A program made the translations under genes and the position numbers. The notes under the pieces are model-generated. The model was not told the origin of the DNA and searched no databases. It was given only the letters and a program-made list of their open reading frames with translations. From Clostridiaceae bacterium (GTDB taxonomy: Bacteria > Bacillota > Clostridia > Saccharofermentanales > UBA5734), in the NCBI GenBank assembly GCA_012727965.1, contig JAAYFZ010000016.1, positions 1 to 62,937 on the forward strand: 62,937 nt of DNA, in the 5' to 3' direction. Of the stretch, positions 23,734 to 32,336 are shown one piece after another. The number at the start of each line of letters is the position of its first letter. The first letter of the stretch is position 1.

Positions 23734-23767
23734 AAAAATCCCGAAATCAGACGATTTCGGGATTTTT
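23734..23767. terminator. Bidirectional terminator between the GH16 gene and tRNA-Trp
   Basis: A perfect 15-bp stem (AAAAATCCCGAAATC, loop AGAC, GATTTCGGGATTTTT) has an A-run and a T-run, so it can end the GH16 mRNA on one strand and the tRNA-Trp transcript on the other. Confidence 0.92.
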
Positions 23768-23770
23768 ATA

Positions 23771-23845
23771 TGGCAGGGGAGACGCGATTCGAACACGCAA
23801 CCGACGGTTTTGGAGACCGTTGCTCTACCGTTGAGCCACTCCCCT
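23771..23845 (-). tRNA. tRNA-Trp (anticodon CCA)
   Basis: A 75-base cloverleaf with acceptor AGGGGAG/CTCCCCT, anticodon loop CTCCAAA (anticodon CCA), T-loop GTTCGAATC and an encoded CCA. It decodes UGG. It has its own promoter inside the 3' end of the adjacent regulator gene. Confidence 0.96.
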
Positions 23846-23858
23846 AAGCGCGAGAATA

Positions 23859-23887
23859 ATCTTAACATTGCAACTTGGTACTGTCAA
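23859..23887 (-). promoter_or_regulatory. Promoter of tRNA-Trp
   Basis: Minus strand TTGACA (23887-23882), 17-base spacer, TAAGAT (23864-23859). It overlaps the last codons of the AraC sensor gene and would start transcription about 7 bases before the tRNA. Confidence 0.75.
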
Positions 23888-26217
23888 GTAGAGCCGGGAG
23901 AATCCTTCTGGATTTTTTCTCTATAACGTATCGGCGACAAACCCATGTGTTTCTTAAACAATGTTGAGAAATAAGTAACATTTGTCATACCTATTTTTTC
24001 GCAGATGGCTTTTGCCGGTAAGGAAGTCTCTATTAGCAGCTTCGCGGCTTCATTAAGACGCAAATCAATTAGATAATGACTGAAATTTACTCCAGTGGCG
24101 GATTTAAACAGCTTGCCTAGATATCCGGCTGATAATTGGAATCTGTCAGCAGTAGATTCCAGAGACAAATCGAAATCCTGGATATTGTCAGCTAGGTAAT
24201 TACGAATATCATTTATCAACTGATCATGCTTTTGCTGCAGCATATCTCTTGATTGTTCATATGAAATGCTCATGAGATATTCGCAGAAGGTCAGGAGTTC
24301 GTTTCTGATGTCGTCAAGATTATTCAACAAGGCAATTCTTTTGCCTGTATTTACATAAATCTCGAAATCATTTTCCTGTAGTTCTACTGTGTGTTCAACC
24401 TGCTTGAAGACTACAAGTATCAGCTGGTTGATATAATCCAGGGCGCGTGGAGTGAAGCCTTCAGATAGACTCCCGACAAATAGATCAAGACCTGCCTCAA
24501 GTTTGTCCGCTTGCTTGAGGTTGATTGCCTCTAGAATGTGTTTCTCTGCGCTGGAGGGATATCTGATCCTTCTAGCTGCTTGTTGCGCTTGAACGGCATT
24601 TAAGCGAAGTGCCTCACCCTCTATATATCTGATTGAGAATGCTCTTCTGGCAATTTCGATGTCAGTCACAAATTTGTTAGTGTTATGAATTGGATCAGTC
24701 CAGATATATGTAACAGTAAAACCGAAATACTGTCGTAAATACTGCTGTGCTTCCTGCAATGAACTATTAATACGGGAGTCAATAGTCGCAGATTGGCTGT
24801 TATTCAATAATTCCTGTGTAGGACAATATATAAAAACCATTTCATTTTCTGCAGTTGATATGCCGCGACAACTCCCAACCGCATTTAATAACTCTTGAGT
24901 TACATTGATTATCATAAAGCTATAGCTTGATAGATCCTGACGGTGATCGGCTGATAATCTGGAGAAGTCATCAAACCTACATACAATAAGTATCCAGGGA
25001 GCGCTCTTGATTTCTTGAGGCATTATCGTTTCGGTACTACGAAAAAGCGTACTTCTTCCCTCAAGAAGGTCGATTAAGTGTTTCTCTTCCGCAACCTGGC
25101 CAGTTTTTTCTCCGTATAGCAAAGCTGACTGAATAAGTGAAAAATCTGCAGAATATGCGTTATCATTACTGTTCGCGGCCTGTTCAAGCATACCCGGTGA
25201 CATATATCTGATCATTCTTTGAACAGGCTCATTGTAACTGCGGAATATTCTTATTACTATCAGCAGGCTTAGTGCATGAATTGCTGTTATCAGAAAAAAC
25301 CAGGGCAGGGCAGATGCTAATGCCTGAACAACTATCCTACTAACTGGCAGTGTTAGTAAAGATACTAGTTCGGTGTCTTCTGAGGCCGTCCATACGAGCA
25401 GATAGCTCTTATTACCAATTTTTAGTATCTGCGAGTTTTCAAATTTACTATTATCAAGTTTAGACATAGTAAATGCCTGAAAAAAATCAGCAAAATCAGA
25501 GTCAAAACTCAGATCTGTAATGTATCGATCCTGATCTGAACTACTTAAGACTATTCCTTCATTATTTAGCAGATAGTATTCGCTAAAATCAATATGCTGT
25601 TGATTTGGACCATCCCAGATGTCCTCATCAATATTTACGATGAGCATACCCTGATTTGTTCTCTGGGGGTTTTCATCTACTCTTGTATAGAATGTGAGGA
25701 TTCTTTTGAAGCTCTCAGATTGATATTGCCCCGATGACTGAGCTGGAACAACAATTTCTCTTGGGCGCATACTGAACTGATCAATTCCAACAGGATTGCC
25801 CAGACTTGAAACTGGTTGTGACCCGCTTGATGTTAGATATTGTTCAAAATAACTATTAAATATACCAATCGAGCCAACAAGGTCCTCCGACGCTGCGGCA
25901 TAGGAAGACAGTAGTCTTATCAGATTTGTTCTGGACTCAGAAGTGTCTTCTCTGCTATAGAGCCAGGCTGCTATATCCTGATGTCTGATTATTCGTCTGC
26001 TGAGCTGTTCGATTCTGGCATAAATCTGGTCTGTTTGATATTGTGAATGATCTAAGCTTTGACGCATTATCGAGCGGCTATTATCATTCTGTTTACTCCA
26101 GGAAATTATTGATGTGGAAATCATAGAAAATAGCCATAGGACTGATATGAACAGGACTATATTAGCTCTTTTTGATTTGTACATATCAACATTTTGCTTT
26201 TTTAAGCTGCTTTTCAT
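23884..26217 (-). CDS. Membrane-anchored AraC-family sensor-regulator
   Basis: A 777-residue one-component regulator. A first transmembrane helix (residues ~18-40) and a second (~300-325, WFFLITAIHALSLLIVIRIF) enclose an extracellular sensor of about 260 residues, possibly Cache-like. A cytoplasmic linker follows and then a C-terminal double helix-turn-helix domain (residues ~670-770), ending TYFSTLFKKHMGLSPIRYREK. This layout (YesN/YtdP-like) is common beside sugar ABC transporters in Firmicutes. It is divergent from the transporter operon, where phased repeats are found, so it probably senses sugar outside the cell and activates that operon. Confidence 0.85.
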   Translation of the reverse strand: MKSSLKKQNVDMYKSKRANIVLFISVLWLFSMISTSIISWSKQNDNSRSIMRQSLDHSQYQTDQIYARIEQLSRRIIRHQDIAAWLYSREDTSESRTNLIRLLSSYAAASEDLVGSIGIFNSYFEQYLTSSGSQPVSSLGNPVGIDQFSMRPREIVVPAQSSGQYQSESFKRILTFYTRVDENPQRTNQGMLIVNIDEDIWDGPNQQHIDFSEYYLLNNEGIVLSSSDQDRYITDLSFDSDFADFFQAFTMSKLDNSKFENSQILKIGNKSYLLVWTASEDTELVSLLTLPVSRIVVQALASALPWFFLITAIHALSLLIVIRIFRSYNEPVQRMIRYMSPGMLEQAANSNDNAYSADFSLIQSALLYGEKTGQVAEEKHLIDLLEGRSTLFRSTETIMPQEIKSAPWILIVCRFDDFSRLSADHRQDLSSYSFMIINVTQELLNAVGSCRGISTAENEMVFIYCPTQELLNNSQSATIDSRINSSLQEAQQYLRQYFGFTVTYIWTDPIHNTNKFVTDIEIARRAFSIRYIEGEALRLNAVQAQQAARRIRYPSSAEKHILEAINLKQADKLEAGLDLFVGSLSEGFTPRALDYINQLILVVFKQVEHTVELQENDFEIYVNTGKRIALLNNLDDIRNELLTFCEYLMSISYEQSRDMLQQKHDQLINDIRNYLADNIQDFDLSLESTADRFQLSAGYLGKLFKSATGVNFSHYLIDLRLNEAAKLLIETSLPAKAICEKIGMTNVTYFSTLFKKHMGLSPIRYREKIQKDSPGST

Positions 26218-26280
26218 GCTATAGTGACCTCCAAAGAGAATAATATCGGTTTTTTTATTACTTTGATTGCAATAATAATA

Positions 26281-26385
26281 TCACTATTACAAAATTATAG
26301 CCATATAATGAAATCTGCAATATCGTAATAGTGAAAGGATATTTAAAAATTGTGTACACAAATATCACAAAAGTGAAAGGATATT
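26281..26385 (+). promoter_or_regulatory. Repeated operator-like boxes upstream of the sugar transporter operon
   Basis: AGTGAAAGGATATT occurs twice in direct orientation, at 26330-26343 and 26372-26385, 42 bases (four helical turns) apart. TCACTATTAC (26281-26290) is the exact inverse of GTAATAGTGA (26325-26334), giving a third, inverted half-site. The second direct repeat ends 9 bases before the -35, an activator position. AraC proteins typically bind direct repeats, so the divergent 777-residue regulator is the likely binder. Confidence 0.6.
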
Positions 26386-26394
26386 GATTATCTG

Positions 26395-26423
26395 TTGTTT
26401 CCAGAGCAGTGTTTTCATATAGA
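26395..26423 (+). promoter_or_regulatory. Promoter of the sugar transporter operon
   Basis: TTGTTT (26395-26400), 17-base spacer, TATAGA (26418-26423). The -35 is imperfect, which suits an activator-dependent promoter. The transcript would start near 26430, 10 bases before the ribosome binding site. Confidence 0.55.
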
Positions 26424-26450
26424 ATCAAATTATCAGGTTGGAGGTGCGAG

Positions 26451-27443
26451 TTGAGTAAATTTACTAAATCAAAAAAGCTTTACATTGCACTTCTTATATT
26501 TGTATTAATCCTGATCGCTGTTGCCTTGATAATTCTTAAGAGTATAGGCGATGAAAAAGAAAATGAATCGAAGGGTCTGATCGGTTTTACTGGCTATAAT
26601 CTTTCTCTTGATTTCTTCTCAAGTATGGAGAAGGGCATCCGCTATCAGGCTGAAAAAATGAATTACGATTATATAGCCTTTGATCAGGAGAGCGATGAAA
26701 CTAAGCTAATTGCAAGTTTCAAAGAATTAATCAGAAGAGATGCAGATGCGATTATTGTATCGCCGATAAATCCTGACGTTTTGGCTCCGCTTGTTGAACA
26801 GGCACATGCGAAGAATATACCAGTAATAATTAATGATATTGGTGGTGGACAATCTAATTATGACGCGATAGTGGTTTCTGATAACTGGCAGGGAGGTCAG
26901 TTAGCTGCTGATTATTTAGCAGAACATTTAAACAAAGATGCAGGCAGTCACAAGGTAGCAATTCTGGCATGTGAACCGACAGCAATCTATGCAGCAAGAA
27001 GAGGCGAAGCCTTTCGCCAGTATATAGAGGAACGCGGTTACGAAGTTGTAAGCGAGAAGACAGCTTATTCAAGACAAGAAGATGGTTATGTCAAGATGAA
27101 GGAGATCCTCGAAGAACAGCCAGATATTCAGGCGGTCTTCGCTGAAAATGATTTGATGGCCGTCGGTGCTGCAAATGCACTTGCAGAACTCAAGAGACAG
27201 GATATTGTTCTCATTGGATTTGATGGTGCACAGGCTGCTATAGATGCGATCAAGACCGGTCAGATGCAGGCAACAGTAATGCAGAACCCTGATGAAATGG
27301 GCAGATTAACTGCAAAAATAGCTGATCAGATTTTAACTGAAAAACCCATTAATTACAGCGATTCTGAGAAGCGTGAGATATATGTAAATGTAAGTCTCTT
27401 CACTGCAGAGGACATAGCATTGTTCATTGAAGAGACACAGTAG
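26451..27443 (+). CDS. Membrane-anchored sugar-binding protein (RbsB-like, type I)
   Basis: A 330-residue type I periplasmic-binding-fold protein. An N-terminal hydrophobic segment (residues ~11-32) has no lipobox cysteine, so it is probably a signal anchor. The binding fold includes DADAIIVSPINPDVLAPLV, VIINDIGGG, VAILACEPTA, VFAENDLMAVGAA and VLIGFDGAQAAIDAI, as in ribose- or galactose-type receptors. Start at TTG 26451 with GGAGGTG upstream. It is the first gene of the operon and differs in family from the RhaS-type receptor at its end, so it may present ligand to the sensor-regulator rather than feed transport. Ligand unknown. Confidence 0.78.
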   Translation: MSKFTKSKKLYIALLIFVLILIAVALIILKSIGDEKENESKGLIGFTGYNLSLDFFSSMEKGIRYQAEKMNYDYIAFDQESDETKLIASFKELIRRDADAIIVSPINPDVLAPLVEQAHAKNIPVIINDIGGGQSNYDAIVVSDNWQGGQLAADYLAEHLNKDAGSHKVAILACEPTAIYAARRGEAFRQYIEERGYEVVSEKTAYSRQEDGYVKMKEILEEQPDIQAVFAENDLMAVGAANALAELKRQDIVLIGFDGAQAAIDAIKTGQMQATVMQNPDEMGRLTAKIADQILTEKPINYSDSEKREIYVNVSLFTAEDIALFIEETQ

Positions 27444-27505
27444 AAAAATCACTAAACGAATATTCGTGAAATATAAGATGGTTTGAAATTCAAGGAGGGA
27501 AGTAC

Positions 27506-29014
27506 GTGAGCGAAATAGTTCTGGAACTAAAAGGTATAACTAAGACCTTTCCAGGCGTTAAGGCACTGGACAGAGTTCATTTCCAGCTTAAGTCCGGACA
27601 GATCCATGGCCTGATGGGAGAAAACGGTGCCGGTAAATCAACCTTCATCAAGGTCATTACCGGCGTTCATCGTGAAGATGAAGGCGAGATCTATCTTGAC
27701 GGCAAAAAGATCGAAATTAAGAATCCGAAAGATGCTATTGCTTTGGGTATAGCAGCGATTTATCAACATGTTACTTGTTTTCCTGACCTGAGTGTTACTG
27801 AAAATATTTTTATGGGTCATGAGGAATTATCAAAAACCGGCATAATCAAATGGAAAAATATGCATAGCAAGGCCGAAGACCTGCTTAAGAAGCTTGGTTC
27901 TAGTCTTGACCCCAGAACACAGATGGGCGCGCTTAGTGTTGCTCAGCAGCAGATTATTGAAATAGCTAAGGCTCTATCAACAAATGCCAGAATCATAATT
28001 ATGGATGAGCCTACTGCAGCTTTGACCAATAGAGAATGTGAGGAGCTTTATCGTATTACCGAGCAGCTGCGCGATGAGGGCAAATCAATCATTTTCATAT
28101 CACACAGATTTGAAGATCTTTATAGAATTTGCAGCCATGTCACAGTTTTTCGAGATGCAAAATATATTGGAGACTGGCCAGTCGCTGGTTTAACTAATTC
28201 GCAGCTTATAAATGCTATGGTTGGAAGAGAATTATCGGAAATGTATCCGCCAGCGCTTTCAAAACCGCAGCCGGATAAAGTGTTCGAGGTTAAAAATCTC
28301 TCTAGAACCGGTTATTTTGCGAATGTATCTTTTGATGTTAAAAAGGGTGAAATAGTATCGCTGACTGGACTAGTCGGAGCTGGCAGAAGTGAGGTTTGCC
28401 AGGCGATATTCGGCATAGACAAATATGAGAGTGGCGAGATATGGCTTGAGGATAAAAAAATAGAGATTAATGATCCCAAGGAGGCCATGGGTCACGGTAT
28501 AGGATATTTGCCTGAAGATCGCCAGAAACAGGGTCTGCTGCTGGCGTGGAGCATTGAGAAAAATATCACACTTGCTAATTTGGATCTCTATGGAAAAGGT
28601 ATATTCGTTGATGAAGAACAGGAGAGTGAAGTTGCTAATAGACTGGCTAAGCTAGTCAATATCAAATGCCAGGGTGTAGATGATCTGGCTAGTTCGCTCT
28701 CTGGCGGCAATCAACAGAAGATAATTGTGGCCAAGCTGCTGACATCAGATCTTAAGCTTATCATCATGGATGAGCCGACAAAGGGTGTTGATGTCGGGGC
28801 TAAGCATCAGATTTATCAAATCATGCGAGAACTAGCCAGAGATGGGTACGGTATTTTAATGGTTTCATCAGAAATGCCTGAAGTTCTTGGTATGAGTGAT
28901 CGTGTTATCGTCATGCATGAGGGTCGGATTACTTTGATAACTGATGCCAACACTACGCAGGAGCAGCTGCTTGAAGCGGCTGTTACTAAGAAGACGGAAA
29001 TGAGAGGTGAATGA
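27506..29014 (+). CDS. CUT2 sugar ABC transporter ATP-binding protein (two ABC domains)
   Basis: A 502-residue duplicated ATPase that powers sugar uptake. The first half has Walker A GENGAGKST, signature LSVAQQQ and Walker B IIMDEPTAAL. The second half has the altered Walker A GLVGAGRSE typical of RbsA/MglA/RhaT-type proteins, signature LSGGNQQK and Walker B IIMDEPTKGVD. GTG start at 27506 with GGAGGG upstream. The stop overlaps the next ATG (ATGA), so it is coupled to the permease genes. Substrate is judged from the downstream receptor. Confidence 0.93.
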   Translation: MSEIVLELKGITKTFPGVKALDRVHFQLKSGQIHGLMGENGAGKSTFIKVITGVHREDEGEIYLDGKKIEIKNPKDAIALGIAAIYQHVTCFPDLSVTENIFMGHEELSKTGIIKWKNMHSKAEDLLKKLGSSLDPRTQMGALSVAQQQIIEIAKALSTNARIIIMDEPTAALTNRECEELYRITEQLRDEGKSIIFISHRFEDLYRICSHVTVFRDAKYIGDWPVAGLTNSQLINAMVGRELSEMYPPALSKPQPDKVFEVKNLSRTGYFANVSFDVKKGEIVSLTGLVGAGRSEVCQAIFGIDKYESGEIWLEDKKIEINDPKEAMGHGIGYLPEDRQKQGLLLAWSIEKNITLANLDLYGKGIFVDEEQESEVANRLAKLVNIKCQGVDDLASSLSGGNQQKIIVAKLLTSDLKLIIMDEPTKGVDVGAKHQIYQIMRELARDGYGILMVSSEMPEVLGMSDRVIVMHEGRITLITDANTTQEQLLEAAVTKKTEMRGE

Positions 29015-30024
29015 ATATGACTGCTAAACAAGATAAATCAATTGTTCGTTCCCTCAGCGTTGCCCGACTGAGAGATATTGGTCTGGTACTATTCATAGTT
29101 ATACTGTCTATTTTTATCCAGTTTAGAAACTCACAGTTTTTAACTATATCCAATTTGAACAATATGCTCATCAATGCCTGTATTATGGGAATTCTGGCTG
29201 TAGGTATGATGATGGTCATTATTACTGGCGGAATTGATCTGTCTATTGGTTCTACGCTGGCTTTGTCCGGTATGTCAGCCGGTCTATTCGTCAGGGACAA
29301 TCCTGACGCACCGGTAATTATAGCTGTGTTGATCGGTATTGCAGTTGGAATGGCTGCCGGTTTTGTAAATGGTCTTCTCGTCGGCAAAGGTGGAGTTCTT
29401 CCTCTAATAGCTACACTAGGCATGATGAATGTCTACAGAGGTCTTACTTATATAATTGCTGGAGGCGCATGGGTCAGTGCTCATCAGATGAATGATGGTT
29501 TCAAGGCAATATCATTTTACAATATTCTTGGAATAAACAGCATGATCTGGATAGCTGCAATTGTTTTCCTGATTGCTTATTTCTTCCTAAACTATACGCG
29601 TACCGGCAGAAGAGTCTATGCAGTCGGCAGTAATTATGAGGCTTCACAAATAAGCGGAACAAATGTAGATAATATCCAAATACTTGTTTATACGATCATG
29701 GGCGGTGTATCAGGACTAAGCGGTATTCTATGGGTTTCAAGATTCGCTTCTGCTCAAGGAGATACAGCTCAGGGTTTTGAGATGAATGTCATCGCGGCCT
29801 GTGTTCTTGGAGGTGTTTCAATAACTGGCGGCTCAGGAAAAGTTCCCGGCGTCGCGCTTGGTACTCTGCTGCTAGGCATACTTCGTAATTCTCTGCCTCT
29901 TCTGAAGGTTTCACCGTTCTGGCAGGATGCAATATATGGCGTCATCATCATGATCGCAATCATTGTAAATGTCATGGTAAAACGAACAGTTGATAAGAGA
30001 AATCTGCAAAGGAGGCATATCTAA
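29011..30024 (+). CDS. CUT2 sugar ABC transporter permease 1
   Basis: A 337-residue inner-membrane permease of the RbsC/AraH family with about 8-10 hydrophobic segments. It includes VGMMMVIITGGIDLSIGS, LPLIATLGMMNVYRGLTY and the EAA-like region VYAVGSNYEASQISG, and ends VLGGVSITGGSGKVPG. It pairs with the next permease in a heterodimer. Overlaps its neighbours (ATGA upstream, TAATG downstream). Confidence 0.92.
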   Translation: MNMTAKQDKSIVRSLSVARLRDIGLVLFIVILSIFIQFRNSQFLTISNLNNMLINACIMGILAVGMMMVIITGGIDLSIGSTLALSGMSAGLFVRDNPDAPVIIAVLIGIAVGMAAGFVNGLLVGKGGVLPLIATLGMMNVYRGLTYIIAGGAWVSAHQMNDGFKAISFYNILGINSMIWIAAIVFLIAYFFLNYTRTGRRVYAVGSNYEASQISGTNVDNIQILVYTIMGGVSGLSGILWVSRFASAQGDTAQGFEMNVIAACVLGGVSITGGSGKVPGVALGTLLLGILRNSLPLLKVSPFWQDAIYGVIIMIAIIVNVMVKRTVDKRNLQRRHI

Positions 30025-31061
30025 TGAATAAAATAGCTGCTAAGCTTCCGTCTGCAGGACAAGATAGTTTTGTCAGAAAATATCTGATGCGCTGGGAAGC
30101 GATACTCTTTCTTATACTGATCATTGTTAATGTTTTCAATGCCATTATTTCCCCATATTACAATTTCACAGGAATACTTGGGGCAACAAGAGACTTCATG
30201 GATAAGACGTTTATCGTTTTCCCGATGGCGATGGTCATTCTGATAGGTGAGATCGATATATCTGTTGCTGCTACAGTTGCGCTTTCATCAGTTATGATGG
30301 GCGTTACCTATAATGCCGGTAATGGTGTACCGATGGTCGTGGCCATCCTGATCGGTATAGGGACCGCTACTCTTTGCGGTTTCATAAACGGTCTGGTTCT
30401 GACCAAATTCAAGGAATTGTCGCCCATGATCGTTACGCTGGCAACTCAAACTATGTATAGAGGTTTGGCCTATGTCATTCTTGAAGATCAGGCTGCAGGC
30501 AGCTTCCCGGGTTGGTTCCAGTACTTTGGCTGGGGCAGTATCGGACCGGTGCCTTTTATATTGATATGCTTCGTTGTTTGTGCTGTCATATTCACACTCA
30601 TCATCAATAAGACTAAGTTTGGTAGAAGAATCTATGCGATCGGCAACAACCGCGAAGCCAGCCGTTTTTCGGGCATCAAGGTCGAGAAGACAAGATTGAT
30701 TATCTACACATTGGTCGGCTTCATGGCTGGTATCACAGCAATCTTCCTGACATCCAGGATGTCTTCCACCAGACCGAATATCGCTTTGATGTATGAGCTG
30801 GATATTATTTCCATGGTTGTGCTCGGCGGTATCAGTACAAGTGGCGGCAAAGGCAGGATCAGTGGAGCTATTATTTCCATCTTTATCGTTGGACTGCTGA
30901 AATACGGTTTAGGACTAGTCAATATCAGCAGCCAGGTCCTGATGATCATAATCGGTCTGTTGCTTGTTATCTCGGTTATGACTCCGAATGTCGCAGGAAA
31001 ATTTAAAGAAGCAAGAAGGCAGCGTATGCTGCACGATAAGCTGTCGATACAGCAGAAATAA
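30024..31061 (+). CDS. CUT2 sugar ABC transporter permease 2
   Basis: A 345-residue permease of the same family as the preceding gene but clearly different in sequence. It shows FPMAMVILIGEIDISVAATVAL, LSPMIVTLATQTMYRGLAYVI, IYAIGNNREASRFSG and VLGGISTSGGKGRISG. Two distinct permease genes plus one duplicated ATPase is the make-up of rhamnose and AI-2 (Lsr) transporters. AGGAGG lies upstream of the ATG that shares one base with the previous stop. Confidence 0.92.
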   Translation: MNKIAAKLPSAGQDSFVRKYLMRWEAILFLILIIVNVFNAIISPYYNFTGILGATRDFMDKTFIVFPMAMVILIGEIDISVAATVALSSVMMGVTYNAGNGVPMVVAILIGIGTATLCGFINGLVLTKFKELSPMIVTLATQTMYRGLAYVILEDQAAGSFPGWFQYFGWGSIGPVPFILICFVVCAVIFTLIINKTKFGRRIYAIGNNREASRFSGIKVEKTRLIIYTLVGFMAGITAIFLTSRMSSTRPNIALMYELDIISMVVLGGISTSGGKGRISGAIISIFIVGLLKYGLGLVNISSQVLMIIIGLLLVISVMTPNVAGKFKEARRQRMLHDKLSIQQK

Positions 31062-31130
31062 TTAAGTTTACAAGGCATAAGGCCTAGTAATATAAACAGC
31101 GCGAGAGCGCACAAAAGGAGGAAAGTACTA

Positions 31131-32162
31131 ATGAAAAATCTCAAACGTGTATTGGCCATAGTTATGGTCACAGCTCTGTCTCTGAGCATTCTGGCTGCTT
31201 GCGGCGGTGGAGGCAAAAAATCCAATGATTATGCACTGCTATCCAAGAGCACAGGCAATCCTTACATGGAGAAACAGGCAGAAGGCTTCAAAGAGGCTGT
31301 TGCTGAATTCGAAGGTAATGCTATTGTCAAATTCCCGGCCAATCCTACTGCTGAAGATCAGATCGCTATGATCACAGAGCTGGTCAGCCAGGGTGTTGCA
31401 GGCATCGCTGTTGCCGCTAATGATTATGACGCACTGGAACCCGCACTCAAAGAAGCTACCAAAAAGGGTGTCAAGGTGATTTCTCTTGACTCATCAGTTA
31501 ATCCTGCCAGCCGTCTGACACATGTCAATCAGGCAGACCCGGTTGCTATCGGCGTTAGTCTGGTAGAAGCTGCTTTTGATCTGACAGGCGGTTCAGGTCA
31601 GTTCGCGATCCTCAGTGCTACATCAACAGCATCTAATCAGAATACATGGATCGAAAACATGAAGAAGACACTTGAAGATCCTAAGTATGCAGATCTTGAA
31701 CTGGTAAAAGTCGCTTACGGCGATGATCTCCGTGACAAGAGCGTTTCTGAAACAGAAGCTCTACTGCAGACATATCCTGATCTTAAGTGCATCGTAGCAC
31801 CGACAACAGTTGGTATCGCTGCTGCTGCAAAAGTTATCACAGACAATGGTCTGGTAGATACTATCGCAGTTACAGGTCTTGGTCTTCCTTCAGAAATGGC
31901 TGAATATATGGTAGAAGGCGGAGCCTGCCCATATATGTTCCTCTGGAATCCTATCGATGTCGGTTACCTGGCAGGACATACACTAAAAGCTATGGTAGAC
32001 GAGAAAGCAACAGGCAAAGTCGGCGACAAATTTGAAGCTGGCCGTCTGGGATCCATGGAAGTTGTTGACGCAACATCAGGTGATGGCGGAACAGAAGTTC
32101 TTCTCGGCGATCCATTCAAGTTTGATCTTGATAATATCGGTGAGTGGAAATCAGTTTATTAA
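31131..32162 (+). CDS. rhaS: Rhamnose-type ABC transporter substrate-binding lipoprotein
   Basis: A 343-residue lipoprotein with lipobox LAAC (Cys24) and a GGGGKKS linker. The type I fold closely follows the RhaS family: ILSATSTASNQNTWI, AYGDDLRDKSVSE, VAPTTVGIAAAAKV, VTGLGLPSEMAEY, WNPIDVGYLAGH and AGRLGSMEV with GDPFKFD near the end. LsrB (AI-2 receptor) is a more distant relative, although the gene order ATPase-permease-permease-receptor is that of lsrACDB. Rhamnose or a similar deoxysugar is the best guess; no rhamnose catabolic genes are seen in the window. AAGGAGG precedes the ATG; a terminator follows. Confidence 0.82.
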   Translation: MKNLKRVLAIVMVTALSLSILAACGGGGKKSNDYALLSKSTGNPYMEKQAEGFKEAVAEFEGNAIVKFPANPTAEDQIAMITELVSQGVAGIAVAANDYDALEPALKEATKKGVKVISLDSSVNPASRLTHVNQADPVAIGVSLVEAAFDLTGGSGQFAILSATSTASNQNTWIENMKKTLEDPKYADLELVKVAYGDDLRDKSVSETEALLQTYPDLKCIVAPTTVGIAAAAKVITDNGLVDTIAVTGLGLPSEMAEYMVEGGACPYMFLWNPIDVGYLAGHTLKAMVDEKATGKVGDKFEAGRLGSMEVVDATSGDGGTEVLLGDPFKFDLDNIGEWKSVY

Positions 32163-32204
32163 TTATCTGAGCACCAGTTGTTAAAAACAATGACTGAATA
32201 AGAG

Positions 32205-32233
32205 GCTGCCCGGTTTTTGCCGGGCAGCTTTTT
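32205..32233 (+). terminator. Intrinsic terminator of the sugar transporter operon
   Basis: A 9-bp GC-rich stem (GCTGCCCGG, loop of 6, CCGGGCAGC) is followed by TTTTT. Confidence 0.93.
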
Positions 32234-32281
32234 GTCTGCTTGTTGTCTGACAATTGACTGGTTCAACTGGTTCTAATCGTC

Positions 32282-32287
32282 TATAAT
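32282..32287 (+). promoter_or_regulatory. -10 element upstream of proC
   Basis: A perfect TATAAT lies 50 bases before the proC start, downstream of a terminator. A TTGACT is present at 32254-32259, but the spacing of 22 is too long, so only the -10 is called. Confidence 0.35.
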
Positions 32288-32336
32288 ATGATAGGATAAA
32301 AAGAACATACATTTTTGTGGGAAGTTGGTGCGGAAA

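Noticed and set aside
20097..23845. Mobile genetic element between the two tRNA genes
   Set aside because: No integrase, transposase, direct repeats of tRNA 3' ends or inverted repeats were seen, so only an accessory module is claimed.
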